In this document: piece after piece, positions 10,901-22,063 of the stretch
Layout of the letters: each line of letters opens with the position of its first letter
Position numbering within the stretch: the stretch's first letter is position 1
Assembly (NCBI GenBank): GCA_951802425.1
Contig: OX637798.1
Coordinates: forward strand, 3,410,001-3,474,000
Reading direction: 5' to 3'
Source of the DNA: Clavaria fumosa
Taxonomy: Eukaryota; Basidiomycota; Agaricomycetes; Agaricales; Clavariaceae
Length of the DNA stretch: 64,000 bases
Program-made: the position numbers and the translations under genes
Notes under the pieces: model-generated
What the model was told of the DNA's origin: nothing
The model's input: only the letters and a program-made list of their open reading frames with translations
The model's database searches: none

Positions 10901-11040
10901 CGTTCCCCCCCCCAAAAAAAAAACAACAAAAAAAAAAGCATGACCACAAAATAAATAAATTCAAACTGATGTGTGTGTTGCCAGTGAGCGCCATGAAGAA
11001 GAAGCTCGAAAAGGAGATGATGGAGCAGGAGGTGCTGTAG
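7971..11040 (+). CDS. HPC2/ubinuclein-like HIR histone-chaperone subunit
   Basis: Ten exons restore one frame of 747 codons: 7971-8816, 8873-9024, 9075-9492, 9604-9664, 9777-9925, 10035-10179, 10256-10553, 10623-10686, 10841-10895 and 10985-11040. All introns are GT-AG. The N-terminal third is acidic and then Pro/Ala/Ser/Thr-rich, probably disordered. Exon 2 encodes the HPC2/ubinuclein (HUN) motif EEYYDTNDPFIDDSEL at about residues 284-300, which in the family binds the HIRA/Asf1-H3-H4 assembly. The C-terminal part matches the ubinuclein conserved domain: helical segments, a CLSNECCRMENEN motif, then GLRKVLYQKIVAAFPEGWM and an SAMKKKLEKE tail. The expected role is replication-independent histone H3-H4 deposition in the nucleus. 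The family assignment is strong; individual exon ends are hand calls. Confidence 0.88.
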
Positions 11041-12451
11041 GCGCCCGTTGTTATCTTCTATTTAATCTTTTTCTTTGGTGGTGGAGACGAGGTGTTGTGG
11101 TTGGCTTTTTTGCGGCGGCACCGTGCGTGACGGTCGACGGACAGACAGACGGGCGGGCGAGGGGAACGAGCATACCCTGCCTGGCTGTGTGTGGTCTTCC
11201 GCGCTTCGCTATTTTCCACCTTCGAGAACGCGGTCTTGGAGGACACCCCCTCGGCGTCAGTAGTTGGAGTCGGTGGTCTCCCGCTGCATTCGTTGTTCGC
11301 TCCTTCGTTTTTCTCTTTCACTCGTAACGTTTATTGCGGTGTTATAACATAGGGTTAGTTTTCATCCCCCCCCCTTTTTTTTTTCCCTTGCTTTTTCTCC
11401 CTCATTCCTTCTGTTGTGTGCTTGAGTTGTATGTATGTAACTTACATTGATCCCTAGATACTCGTTCTTTCTGCCTTTCTTTTCCTTTCCTGTCTTCGTT
11501 TTCTGTCTGCACTTGTGGTTCTTATTCATCAGGTAATGATTATATGGCAGACGGGTGTGATACAAGACGAGGAACAGTCGATTGCTCTTGCGCAAAGAAA
11601 TAGCCATGGCCTAGTCATCAGGAAAAAATCTAAGTGCTACCAGTGGGTGCTACCAGTACTACCGTAGACTAATATACAGTTCTATATGGCTCTAGTAGCT
11701 AGTGGTTTTTTCCTGATGTTTTCTTGGGGATGTCTTATTTTTTTGTTTTGATAATAGAATCTAAGACATTGTAAGTATAACCAGGTCACTAGAGAACAAG
11801 GGGTGCATGAAAGAGAATGGTCTGTCCATAGCTACCTAAGCACACATGAGAATACAACTGAGACCAGAACAAGGTGACATGACTCTGTTGAGAAGGTGAT
11901 GGATTGACTAGGACTGAGTGTGCATTGAAGAGGAATCCTGAGGGGTAGTGATGGAAAATAGGGGCTTTACTGTCACACTGCTCAGTAACTTTGGAGTGGA
12001 ATCTGAGTCAGATGGAGAACTGGAGTGGAAGTCTGTGCCACTGACTACTTTAAGTCCTTAGGCCCTAACTTGAGAATTTATACTATCATAAAAGGTTACA
12101 TACAAATGAGGAATCAAAGTACAAAAGCACAGTCATTTTACTGGTCTGGGAGATCTGAAGTCATATCTGACAAAGGTACAAGACATTGGCATAGCAAAGT
12201 AAGAAAGGAAGCCACAAGATCAAAAGCAAAGCAAACTGAAATGGGAGGTTACAAGTACATAGACAATTCTTCCTCAGTCCTAAACTACAATTGTTTCCAC
12301 TTGTGTTTGTGATCAAGAAACAGTGACAAGCTTTGACAATGGATTTATGCTGTCACATAGGTTGGCAACATCTAAGTGTCCTTACCCAGAGTGGTGCCTC
12401 ATCAATCAATGTTGTCTTCTGATATCAACACCATCTTTGCTAATAGCAGGT
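11041..12451. other. Intergenic region downstream of the HPC2-like gene
   Basis: Contains the 3' UTR of the HPC2-like gene, homopolymer runs near 11370-11390, a MITE-like element at 11616-11718, and AT-rich DNA with no convincing ORF up to the stop of the ankyrin gene at 12452. The genes on either side are convergent. Confidence 0.6.
11616..11718. mobile_element. Short inverted-repeat element (MITE-like, 103 bp)
   Basis: Perfect 13-bp terminal inverted repeats, CATCAGGAAAAAA at 11616-11628 and its reverse complement at 11706-11718, flank 77 bp that includes a GTGCTACCAG direct repeat. The inverted repeats continue imperfectly inward (AGTGCTACCAG against a degenerate GCTACTAG). There is no coding capacity and no clear target duplication. 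It could also be a chance hairpin, but size and symmetry fit a MITE. Confidence 0.45.
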
Positions 12452-15400
12452 CTACCATGTCTCTGTATCCTCTTCAAGTGGTGGTGTTCTACCAGCCAAG
12501 TCCCTTGGATTCACACTGGTCTTGTGCCAAACATCCTTGTGCCCTTGTCTAGCTGACGGAAGCAATGGTGTCTCATGAGCCAACACATCAATGTCATCTT
12601 GTGCCAAAAGCAGCTTTGCCGCATCCTTAATCCTTTCTCTCTCTGACAGAAACAACAGTGTTTCACAAGCCCAGTTCCTTGAATTCACATCAATGTTGTC
12701 TTGTGCCAAAAGCAGCTCTGCCACATCCTTATGCCCTCCTCTAGCTGACAGAAGCAATGGTGTATCACAAGCCCTGTTCATTGAATTCACATCAATGTTG
12801 TCTTGTGCCAAAAGCAGCTCTACCACATCCTTATGCCCTTCTCTAGCTGACAAAAGCAATGGTGTTTCATGATCCCAGTTCCTTGAATTCACATCAATGT
12901 TGTCTTGTGCCAAAAGCAGCTCTACCACATCCTTATGCCCTTTTTTAGCTGACAGAAGCAATGGTGTTTCATGAGCCCTGTTCCTTGAATTCACATCAAT
13001 GTTGTCTTGTGCCAAAAGCAGCTCTACCACATCCTTATGCCCTTCTCTAGCTGACAGAAGCAATGGTGTTTCACAATCAATGTCACATCCAAAAAACAGC
13101 TCTACAAAATCCTTATGCCCTTCTCTAGCTGACAGAAGCAATCGTGTTTCAGGAGTGTTCCTTGAATTTACATCAATGTTGTCTTGTGCCAAAAGCAGCT
13201 CTACCACATCCTTATGCCCTTCTCTAGCTGACAAAAGTAATGGTGTTTCATGAGCCCTGTTCCTTGGATTCACATCAATGTTGTCTTGTGCCAAAAGCAG
13301 CTCTACCACATCCTTATTCCCTTCTCTAGCTGACAAAAGCAATGGTGTTTCATGATCCCAGTTCCTTGAATTCACATCAATGTTGTCTTGTGCCAAAAGC
13401 AGCTCTACCACATCCTTATTCCCTTCTCTAGCTGACAGAAGCAATGGTGTTTCATGATCCCAGTTCCTTGAATTCACATCAATGTTGTCTTGTGCCAAAA
13501 GCAGCTCTACCACATCCTTATGCCCTTCTCTAACTGACAGAAGCAATGGTGTTTCATGAGCCCAGTTCTTTGAATTCACATCAATGTTGTCTTGTGCCAA
13601 AAGCAGCTCTACCGCATCCTTATGCCCTTGTGTAGCTGACAGAAGCAATGGTGTTTCACAATCAATGTTGTCTTGTGCCAAAAGCAGCTTTACCACATCC
13701 TTATGCCCTTCTCTAGCTGACAGAAGCAATGGTGTTTCATGAGCCCTGTTCCTTGAATTCACATCAATGTTGTCTTGTGCCAAAAGCAGCTCTACCACAT
13801 CCTTATGCCCTTCTCTAGCTGACAGAAGCAATGGTGTTTCACAAGCCACATTCATTGAATTCACATCAATGTTGTCTTGTGCCAAAAGCAGCTCTACCAC
13901 ATCCTTATGCCCTCCTCTAGCTGACAGAAGCAATGGTGTATCACAAGCCCTGTTCATTGAATTCACATCAATGTTGTCTTGTGCCAAAAGCAGCTCTACC
14001 ACATCCTTATGCCCTTCTCTAGCTGACAAAAGCAATGGTGTTTCATGATCCCAGTTCCTTGAATTCACATCAATGTTGTCTTGTGCCAAAAGCAGCTCTA
14101 CCACATCCTTATGCCCTTTTTTAGCTGACAGAAGCAATGGTGTTTCATGAGCCAAGTTCTTTGAATTCACATCAATGTTGTCTTGTGTCAAAAGCAGCTC
14201 TACCACATCCTTATGCCCTTCTCTAGCTGACAGAGACAATAGTGTTTCAAGATCCCAGCCCCTTGAATTCACATAAATGTTGTCTTGTGCCAAAAGCAGC
14301 TCTACCGCATCCTTATGCCCTTGTGTAGCTGACAGAAGCAATGGTGTTTCACAATCAATGTTGTCTTGTGCCAAAAGCAGCTTTACCACATCCTTATGCC
14401 CTTCTCTAGCTGACAGAAGCAATGGTGTTTCATGAGCCCTGTTCCTTGAATTCACATCAATGTTGTCTTGTGCCAAAAGCAGCTCTACCACATTCTTATG
14501 CCCTTCTCTAGCTGACAGAAGCAATGGTGTTTCATGAGCCCTGTTCCTTGAATTTACATCAATGTTGTCTTGTGCCAAAAGCAGCTCTACCACATCCTTA
14601 TGCCCTTCTCTGGCTGACAGGAGCAATGGTGTTTCATGAGCCAAGTTCTTTGAATTCACATCAATGTTGTCTTGTGCCAAAAGCAGCTCTACCACATCCT
14701 TATGCCCTTCTCTAGCTGACAGAAGCAATGGCAGTTCACAAGCCAAGCCCCCTGAATTCACATCAATGTTGTCTTGTGCCAAAAGCAGCTCTACCACATC
14801 CTTATGCCCTTCTCTAGCTGACAGAAGCAATGGTGTTTCATGAGCCCAGTTCCTTGAATTCACATCAATGTTGTCTTGTGCCAAAAGCAGCTCTACCACA
14901 TCCTTATGCCCTTCTCTAGCTGACAGAAGCAATGGTGTTTCATGAGCCCAGTTCCTTGAATTCACATCAATGTTGTCTTGTGCCAAAAGCAGCTCTACCA
15001 CATTCTTATTCCCTTCTCTAGCTGACAGAAGCAATGGTGTTTCACAATCAATGTTGTCTTGTGCCAAAAGCAGCTCTACCACATCCTTATGCCCTTCTCT
15101 AGCTGACAGAAGCAATGGTGTTTCATGAGCCCTGTTCCTTGAATTCACATCAATGTTGTCTTGTGCCAAAAGCAGCTCTACCACATCCTTATGCCCTTCT
15201 CTAGCTGACAGAAGCAATGGTGTTTCATGAGCCAAGTTCTTGGAATTCACATCAATGTTGTCCTGTGCCAAAAGCAGCTCTACCGCATCCTTATGCCCTT
15301 GTGTAACTGACAGAAGCAATGGTGTTTCACAATCAATGTTGTCTTGTGCCAAAAGCAGCTCTACTACATCCTTATGCCCTTCTCTAGCTGACAGAAGCAA

Positions 15401-18348
15401 TGGTGTTTCATGAGCCCTGTTCCTTGAATTCACATCAATGTTGTCTTGTGCCAAAAGCAGCTCTACCACATTCTTATGCCCTTCTCTAGCTGACAGAAGC
15501 AATGGTGTTTCATGAGCCCTGTTCCTTGAATTCACATCAATGTTGTCTTGTGCCAAAAGCAGCTCTACCACATCCTTATGCCCTTCTCTAGCTGACAGAA
15601 GCAATGGTGTTTCATGAGCCCTGTTCCTTGAATTCACATCAATGTTGTCTTGTGCCAAAAGCAGCTCTACCACATTCTTATGCCCTTCTCTAGCTGACAG
15701 AAGCAATGGTGTTTCACGAGCCCTGTTCCTTGAATTCACATCAATGTTGTCTTGTGCCCAAAGCAGCTCTACCACATCCTTATGCCCTTCTCTAGCTGAC
15801 AGAAGCAATGGTGTTTCATGAGCCAAGTTCCTTGAATTCACATCAATGTTGTTTTGTGCCAAAAGCAGCTCTACCACATCCTTATGCCCTTCTCTAGCTG
15901 ACAGAAGCAATGGTGTTTCATGATCCCAGTTCCTTGAATTCACATCAATGTTGTTTTGTGCCAAAAGCAGCTCTACCACATCCTTATGCCCTTTTTTAGC
16001 TGACAGAAGCAATGGTGTTTCACGAGCCACATTCATTGAATTCACATCAATGTTGTCTTGTGCCAAAAGCAGCTCTACCACATTCTTATGCCCTTCTCTA
16101 GCTGACAGAAGCAATGGTGTTTCACGAGCCACATTCATTGAATTCACATCAATGTTGTCTTGTGCCAAAAGCAGCTCTACCACATCCTTATGCCCTTCTC
16201 TAGCTGACAGAAGCAATGGTGTTTCATGAACCAAGTTCTTTGAATTCACATCAATGTTGTCTTGTGCCAAAAGCAGCTCTACCACATCCTTATGCCCTTC
16301 TCTAGCTGACAGAAGCAATGGTGTTTCATGAGCCAAGTTCTTTGGATCCACATTAATGTCATCTTGTGCCAAAAGACGCTTTACCACATCCTTGTGCCCT
16401 CCTGCTGCTGACAGAAACAGTGGTGTCTCATCAAGCCCATTCTTTGAGTTCACATCAATGTCATCTTGTGCCAATAGCAGCTCCACTATCTCCTTGTGCC
16501 CTTCTTGTGCCGACACAAGCAGCGGTGTCTGGCCTGACTTAGCATCTGTATGCAAGCCAGAGGCAGTATTTCTCCCACTAACCCTCACATTTTTGTCAAT
16601 ATTCTCTTGTTCCAATAGCTGCCCCACAACTTCCTTATACCCTCTTTTGGCAGCCCTGAAGAGCCAAATTGAGCAATCCTTCACCATGACTTTGTACAAG
16701 TCACTGCCGTGAGTTTGATGGATTGAAAATGGGTACCCATGTTGACTGACTGTCATTGGAACCTAAAGACCAGCATAAGTGCACCAGCCATATGAATAAA
16801 AGCAGCAACCTACGTTTTCAAATAATGGAGGTTGTGCTGCTCCTTCCAAGCCAACACCTGGCATGAATTCACCACCAGAAGACATAACTTCTTTTGGTTG
16901 CAGATATGCAATCCCTGAAACTCCATGCAATAATAATATGAAAAAGGGATAACTAACTCACCAAAACTGAGGACAGCATCGTATTTTTGATACAAACAGT
17001 GCTCAAGTTCTCGACCTTGGAGACAAGTAATCTTCCTCTGAACATTACGAGTTTTGAATGGGTGAGTCCTTCAAGCCTCAACAACCAGCACAACTACTTA
17101 CCTCTTCCATCACTGCCCACCAATCCTCATCATGGCTCAAGGCCATATGAGCATCTGGAAACTGCACAAAGTTCAGGATTCTGAATCGCAAAGAGTGAAT
17201 GCCTCTGACCTCTTTGAAGAGGAAGTCATTGATAACATCCAATGGGTGGTAGGGCTGCATTTTTTAATATCAATCACCATTGCTCTCAATTCCCAAACCG
17301 GCCTCACCGTATTTTGGCCCGTCAAGTTCTCCGCAATATGAACATATCCTGGGTAGGATCGCATACCGGCAACTGCAGGGCCGAGTTTACTGGAACTAGC
17401 ATCTTGTGTGTGTGTCTCTGTCTTGGGCACGTCGAGTTGCATCAAATTGCCATGTATTTGCAACCCTTGACGATGTCTACCTTTCCCAAGCGCAAGTTTC
17501 AAATAATTGCCTGTACTCAGATCAACCGCTTGGTTCTTCGAAAAGGGACCCAAGGAGAACTTCCGCTGTGTGAGCCTATACCCTCGCACAAACAAGCATT
17601 GATTCTGGCTTTGGGATGGCGGCATGGGTCCACTATGGCACATAGGCAGGCGATAGTCTAGCCAGTCATGAGAAGCTGACAAGCCACCTCCAGCAACTTG
17701 AGCCAGGGACAATCTGACATTCCCTGTACTTGCACTAGAATTGTTCGAAATGGCAGCAATACTCCAGCTGTTCGTTTTGACGACACCCGTCACAAGAGTA
17801 AGCGCATCAAAAATGCGACTTCTGGCCCTGGCACTGTCGAACCAGTTTTGGAGTTCCGTGACGGAAGGAAGGAGGTGCGCCGGTGCCAAGGACTCTATCA
17901 ATGAGGCTCCACCAGGGGCGACCATGATCGCGCCGCGCTGTGAAGTGCACTCGAAGCTCCATCCAACACCTGCCTCAAGAGGAACAACACTGAAATGGTG
18001 TTTGCGATGAATGAATGGACGTAAGTATCAAATCACGTACCCGATGGGGTTGATGGCTCCGTCAGCAGCATGGGTTGTACGTTCTGACATTCCATTCGCG
18101 ATACATGGTTGCTCTAAGCTGATATAGTCCGGTCGAAGCAAAACATCGCCCTCGCCACCAGTAGTATCGGCTTTGAGAAGGAAGTCGAACTCGCCGTCGT
18201 CTCTAATGATACCAACGTCACCAATGCTGATGCCGACGCTACGATACGCCGCTGGTAGTCCATAATGGGGCTCTGGTTGGTATAGCGGATAACCGTGCTT
18301 CAGAGGAAGCAAGCAGGAAGCATAAATCTCCGCAGCGTGGGGTGGCAT
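12452..18348 (-). CDS. Giant ankyrin-repeat protein with unknown N-terminal domain
   Basis: Six exons on the minus strand, joined in frame by GT-AG introns of 47-64 bp: 18348-18041, 17989-17308, 17254-17102, 17037-16962, 16914-16814 and 16762-12452, giving about 1,876 residues. The first 440 residues form a non-ankyrin region that begins MPPHAAEIYASCLL. It includes GDVGIIRDDGEFDFL and a VPLEAGVGWSFECTSQRGAI segment. Its style matches uncharacterised Agaricomycete N-terminal modules, and I do not know its function. Exon 6 encodes about 40 near-identical ankyrin repeats of 34 residues (102 bp) with the core HKDVVELLLAQDNIDVNSRN. Several units are shortened to about 27 residues. The 5' end lies 136 bp from a divergent gene. 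Such proteins usually act as recognition or scaffold proteins; no enzymatic motif is visible. Confidence 0.85.
12560..16530 (-). repeat. Tandem 102-bp ankyrin-coding repeat array
   Basis: About 40 units of 102 bp, most of them nearly identical at the DNA level, with interspersed 81-bp units that lack seven codons of the inter-repeat loop (for example near 13090, 13660, 14355, 15045 and 15330). Blocks such as a shortened unit followed by an ATQGHKDA unit recur, suggesting duplication of multi-unit segments. Both ends are more divergent (units near 16400-16530 and 12560-12700), as expected for arrays expanding from the centre. Confidence 0.9.
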
Positions 18349-18484
18349 GATGGTGAACGACAAGGAGGCGCAGCAGTACAGCAAGTCCAGCAGTATAGCA
18401 ATCCTGCTCGTGATGTGCGTGATGGATCACATGACATGGGGACAGTCAATCTCCCCTTAGCATATTGTATCTCGCAGACAAGAC
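18349..18484. promoter_or_regulatory. Divergent promoter between the ankyrin and coiled-coil genes
   Basis: Only 136 bp separate the two start codons, which face away from each other, so both genes should share this upstream region. No specific factor site is claimed. Confidence 0.5.
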
Positions 18485-20666
18485 ATGGCTTCTTCAATCT
18501 CAAGACCAAAAGTCGGGCATGGCAGCTCAGTGGAACACAGAGCACTTCAGGAGCTTGGGGCGCCAGTCATGTCGCTGAAAGAGTTGGCTTGCTTGCAGCA
18601 AACCGGGAACGGGGCTATGGGACAAGTTCTGAGCTTCGTGTTGGAGCATTTCAAGGATCGCAGAGTGTATGCTGTCGGGAATAGCCAGCCGCATTTGTGA
18701 GTGATGTCTTTGGCTACTTGGAGCAGAGCCCGACCCAGACGTGACTTATATCCTATTCACTTGTATGTGCGCGTGGCGATTTTTGGCTTGGTCGTTCGGT
18801 GGGTTAGACTTGGAAATGTTGTTGCTGTATCTGTCGCTCCTCAGGGGCGGACGGACGCAGACAAGGCGGTTTCATCGTTAGCCCAAGCACAGAAGACGCT
18901 TGAGGTGTTCCGCGACGAGCTGGAGCGACGGCAGGACGCGCTGGCTTCTAAACGTACGCACAAGACCCTTCAAGGCTGCACTTACTTACCCATTTGAAAT
19001 ACACGATAACACGTCACTCCGCTCCCCCTTCGTGAAGAACGCGAGGTGGACAGACTGCGTGACGCCTTGGACTCGAGGCTGCGCGTTAAATTGCTGCTTG
19101 ACGCCCTCGAACAGAAGGAGAGAGCGCGAGTGGAGCGGCTCCGAGAGTTAGCTCGTTTGATTGATAACCATCGGTACGTGCAGCTTTTGGTATTGCCTGC
19201 AAGTCGGGGCCATTGAATTGCACGAAGGCGCATTATCTGATTTAGCCTTCATCTTCAGGAGAGTCATCGATGAGCATGTGACCGAGGTCTACGGATATCC
19301 TCGTGCTGGCGCATCGTCCTGACGAACGTCGACATAGGTTCACACTAACACTGCTCCTGAACCTCCGTTACTACCTGAACCTCTAGAACTCTACAAGATC
19401 AGCCGCACGCGAGATGCGCTGATGGTAAGTCTTCGTAGTTCTATCGTAATCCATGACAGGCTCACTACCGCGGCTTTCCATTTCCAGGTCTTACATTTAC
19501 AGCATATCAATTTAACCAGGCGAGCTGCCGTGACCGAAAGGGACGACGTCGCGACGCTCGAATCAAGACTACGTAGGAATATCGCGCGTCAAACTGGGCT
19601 TCCCGAGCAGGACGCCGCTGTCACCAAAGAATTGTGAGTGGTCTGACTCGTTCGGAAGGATATCGGGTTGTCGTTGAAAAACTCCGGTGTTTCCTCCTCC
19701 CGCCTTCCATTTTCTTTGTCATTCAAGCGAGAGATGCACCATGCTGGCCCGCAAATTTGCCGGTAGGGTTCCATGTGGCGGACCAGTCATGATGGATCCT
19801 GACGACCCTGCCTCTGGTCTGGAAAATCCTCATGCATCGGACAAGAAGAATGAAGTGCAGAGGCTCTCCGACGTTTCTGTTGCACTTTTATATCTTTGCG
19901 AACATTATGTCCAATCGGTGCGTTTCTCCGTCCTGGCTAGGGCATTTCCCTAAGGATGTCACTCACCCCACGTGCTTCGTTGTGCTCCCATGAAGTTGTC
20001 AGCATCGGCTTCAGCAGTCGCAGCTTTGTTATCGCCGTTGGCGACCAGGATGGCCCATGCCAGAGGATACATCGACATACTCCAGTCACGGATCGTCTCT
20101 AGGGAACAGGAATCGGCCCCCTCTGGCTTCATGGACGATGTACGGCGTGCATGTAGACTTAGAGGTGATGTGGTGCGTGCGATATTTTGGTAGACATCAA
20201 GACCTTCTACTTATGCGTCATTCCACTTCTATCCATGCAGACGTTGGAGAAGGTGTGTGAGGTAGTAGGCAACAGCGTCCGCGATGGTAGTATCTCCATT
20301 TCTACTTCCTCAACGTTGCCATCATATTTAACGTAATGTGGACCAGAGCACGAAAAGATTGCGTGTATATCTACTACCCTTCCGGACCCTCTCCCTCCGC
20401 ATTCTGCGGAACAGTTGCAACACATTGGTACGCGAGCTCATACTCTGCGAGAGCTCCGTCATTCATATATAACTGATCCCCTTTTTTTATGTAAAAATAA
20501 ACGCTCCTCTCGAAAAGCGAATTACAAGGCGGTGTACACGGCTGTGAGCGATAGATCAACGCAGCTTCTACAAAATACGCTCGACAAAGCGGCGCAGGCA
20601 GAAGGTGTAAAGGCAGATATTGAAACTCTGTTGCGGGAGAGAGAAGCTCTGCGCGAGTTGATATGA
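18485..20666 (+). CDS. Coiled-coil protein, possibly augmin HAUS5-like
   Basis: Multi-exon gene. Exons 18485-18696, 18808-18953 and 19038-19173 keep frame. Further coding segments lie near 19258-19309, 19388-19424 and 19489-19633, then 19730-19918, 20010-20170 and 20240-20300, and finally up to the stop at 20664-20666. The N terminus (about residues 15-65) has ELGAPVMSLKELACLQ and an FVLEHFKDRRVYAVGN segment, which loosely resembles the HAUS5 N terminus. The rest is charged and heptad-rich, as in LEVFRDELERRQDAL, VDRLRDALDSRL and VATLESRLRRNIARQ. Augmin subunits bind gamma-tubulin complexes on spindle microtubules. The gene is well supported by repeated in-frame splicing; the family suggestion is weak and middle exon ends are approximate. 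Confidence 0.6.
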
Positions 20667-20856
20667 TTTGGATTGCTCTACACGCAGACCGTAGGGATAC
20701 CAAGTCGAGTCACTAGAACGGCTATGTATCTCTTGTCCGTCTCAAGTTCTGACCGTTCTGTTAACGCAACCTACTCCGACCATAACTGCATTAGCTTTAA
20801 ATTAGAACACTTCCAGAGTAATGCATAGATCTCTCGTGGCAATACTGACCTCCCGC

Positions 20857-21306
20857 TTAACTGAACCCACAAATATTTGGCGTGACCTGTATGGCGGTGA
20901 CGCTGACTCTGCCAAGTTGGGTGGCCCGGCCGCCAGTCAGGGCGTCCATTGCCGCTTTGGAGAGGACGAAACCTTCACTCGCTTGATCGATGGCGAGCAC
21001 TTGGATGCTCGTGGTCCCGGGAGTTTGGGGAGGCTGGTGCGTGAACGTGAGGTCCCAACATGTGCCACAGCCGGGCGATCCGAATCCCTTCACCGCGAAG
21101 GCGGCGCCGACGCGTGGGAAGCAGGGTAGGGTGCCCAGAGTCGGGAAGTCATTGGCGAATTGCGAGCAAGCGACCTGGGTGAGCGAAGAGGATGGGTTGT
21201 CGTAGAACTCGTCGTAGGCGACAGACACGGTGAGAGCCTGCGGCGGTGATTGTCCGAGAGCGCTGGTGTAGATGCTTAGGATAAAGAAGGCGGGGAGCAA
21301 ATACAT
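20857..21306 (-). CDS. Cerato-platanin family secreted protein
   Basis: A 149-codon single exon. The ATG at 21306 is preferred over upstream in-frame ATGs because it begins a clean signal peptide (hydrophobic residues 3-15, Ala-Leu-Gly before the likely cleavage site). The mature part has the family signature: a VAYDEFYDN start, an ACSQ cysteine, GCGTCW, LAIDQA, and LGRVSVTA with a final cysteine near the C terminus. Cerato-platanins are small secreted fungal proteins with an expansin-like fold that bind chitin oligomers and can act as elicitors on plants. An additional cysteine in LPCFP is not part of the usual four-cysteine pattern. It is convergent with the coiled-coil gene. Confidence 0.93.
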   Translation of the reverse strand: MYLLPAFFILSIYTSALGQSPPQALTVSVAYDEFYDNPSSSLTQVACSQFANDFPTLGTLPCFPRVGAAFAVKGFGSPGCGTCWDLTFTHQPPQTPGTTSIQVLAIDQASEGFVLSKAAMDALTGGRATQLGRVSVTAIQVTPNICGFS

Positions 21307-22063
21307 GCTGTTCTGCAGGGGTGCTGTCGACACAGGTTGACTGATCCACTCTCCCGTGGGGCGGCGCTTTTTGAAGTACAGGCCATGGAAGACATGTCGT
21401 AGCAGCCGCGGATGTACAAGCTTTTGCAGCTGGTCATGTTCGTGCTCGGTGGGGTGAGATCCGGCCAGCTTCTGGCTTGCTGGGCATTCCAACGCCAAAA
21501 GCATTCTTTAAAAACCCAATTGCCAAGTGTGAAAAGAAGATAGGGATTGAATCTGGCTCACCGAGAACGGAGAATTTACCCAAGCGTTCATTATGTGAAC
21601 GACATCTAGCTCTGCGATGGGGAAAGGAGTTGAACTTTAACGGGATCGACATGACCCAGTCATCACGTGCAACGCACTGCTCATCTGCTCATTGGTTCGA
21701 TGCACTCTTCCCATCAGACACTTGTGCCAAGTCTTTTGACCATTCTTCGCATAAATTTGTCTAGAAGCAGCTTGATTGTTTGTGTTCAGCGTAGACATTG
21801 GAAGGCTATTCGACTGCACAATAGCTCTCTTGCTGGACCGTCTTTGAACATCAGGGGAAAAAAGGAGAACTCGAGAAGATTGAAGCTCTCGGTTGCGTCG
21901 ACGAGAGCGAGCGAGGGAACGGCGACTTGCCCGACTTGCCCGACTCGGGTTGTACTGCTTTGACCAACTATGACTGAGATAATCCACTGGTTTCATAATT
22001 TCAAATGCAAACATCTGTTCTGCTGGTCCAAACTCTTAGTCCTACGCACCAACTTGTCGGTCG
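21307..22063. promoter_or_regulatory. Divergent upstream region, cerato-platanin and peptidase genes
   Basis: A 757-bp interval between two divergent start codons. Short ORFs on both strands overlap with no family similarity. No gene or repeat is recognised. Confidence 0.4.

Noticed and set aside
12560..16530. CRISPR-like regular array
   Set aside because: Units are contiguous 102-bp coding repeats without unique spacers, inside a spliced eukaryotic gene.
12591..16712. Plus-strand ORFs opposite the ankyrin array
   Set aside because: They repeat MLSCAKSSSTTSLCPSLADRSNGVS every 34 codons, which is simply the antisense of the ankyrin unit.
19972..20260. Separate small genes in the 19.9-20.3 kb region
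   Set aside because: The coding-like pieces are in frames compatible with exons of the single coiled-coil gene ending at 20666.
21477..22014. ORFs of 95-125 codons in the cerato-platanin to peptidase interval
   Set aside because: Overlapping on both strands, no recognisable domain, located in a divergent promoter region.
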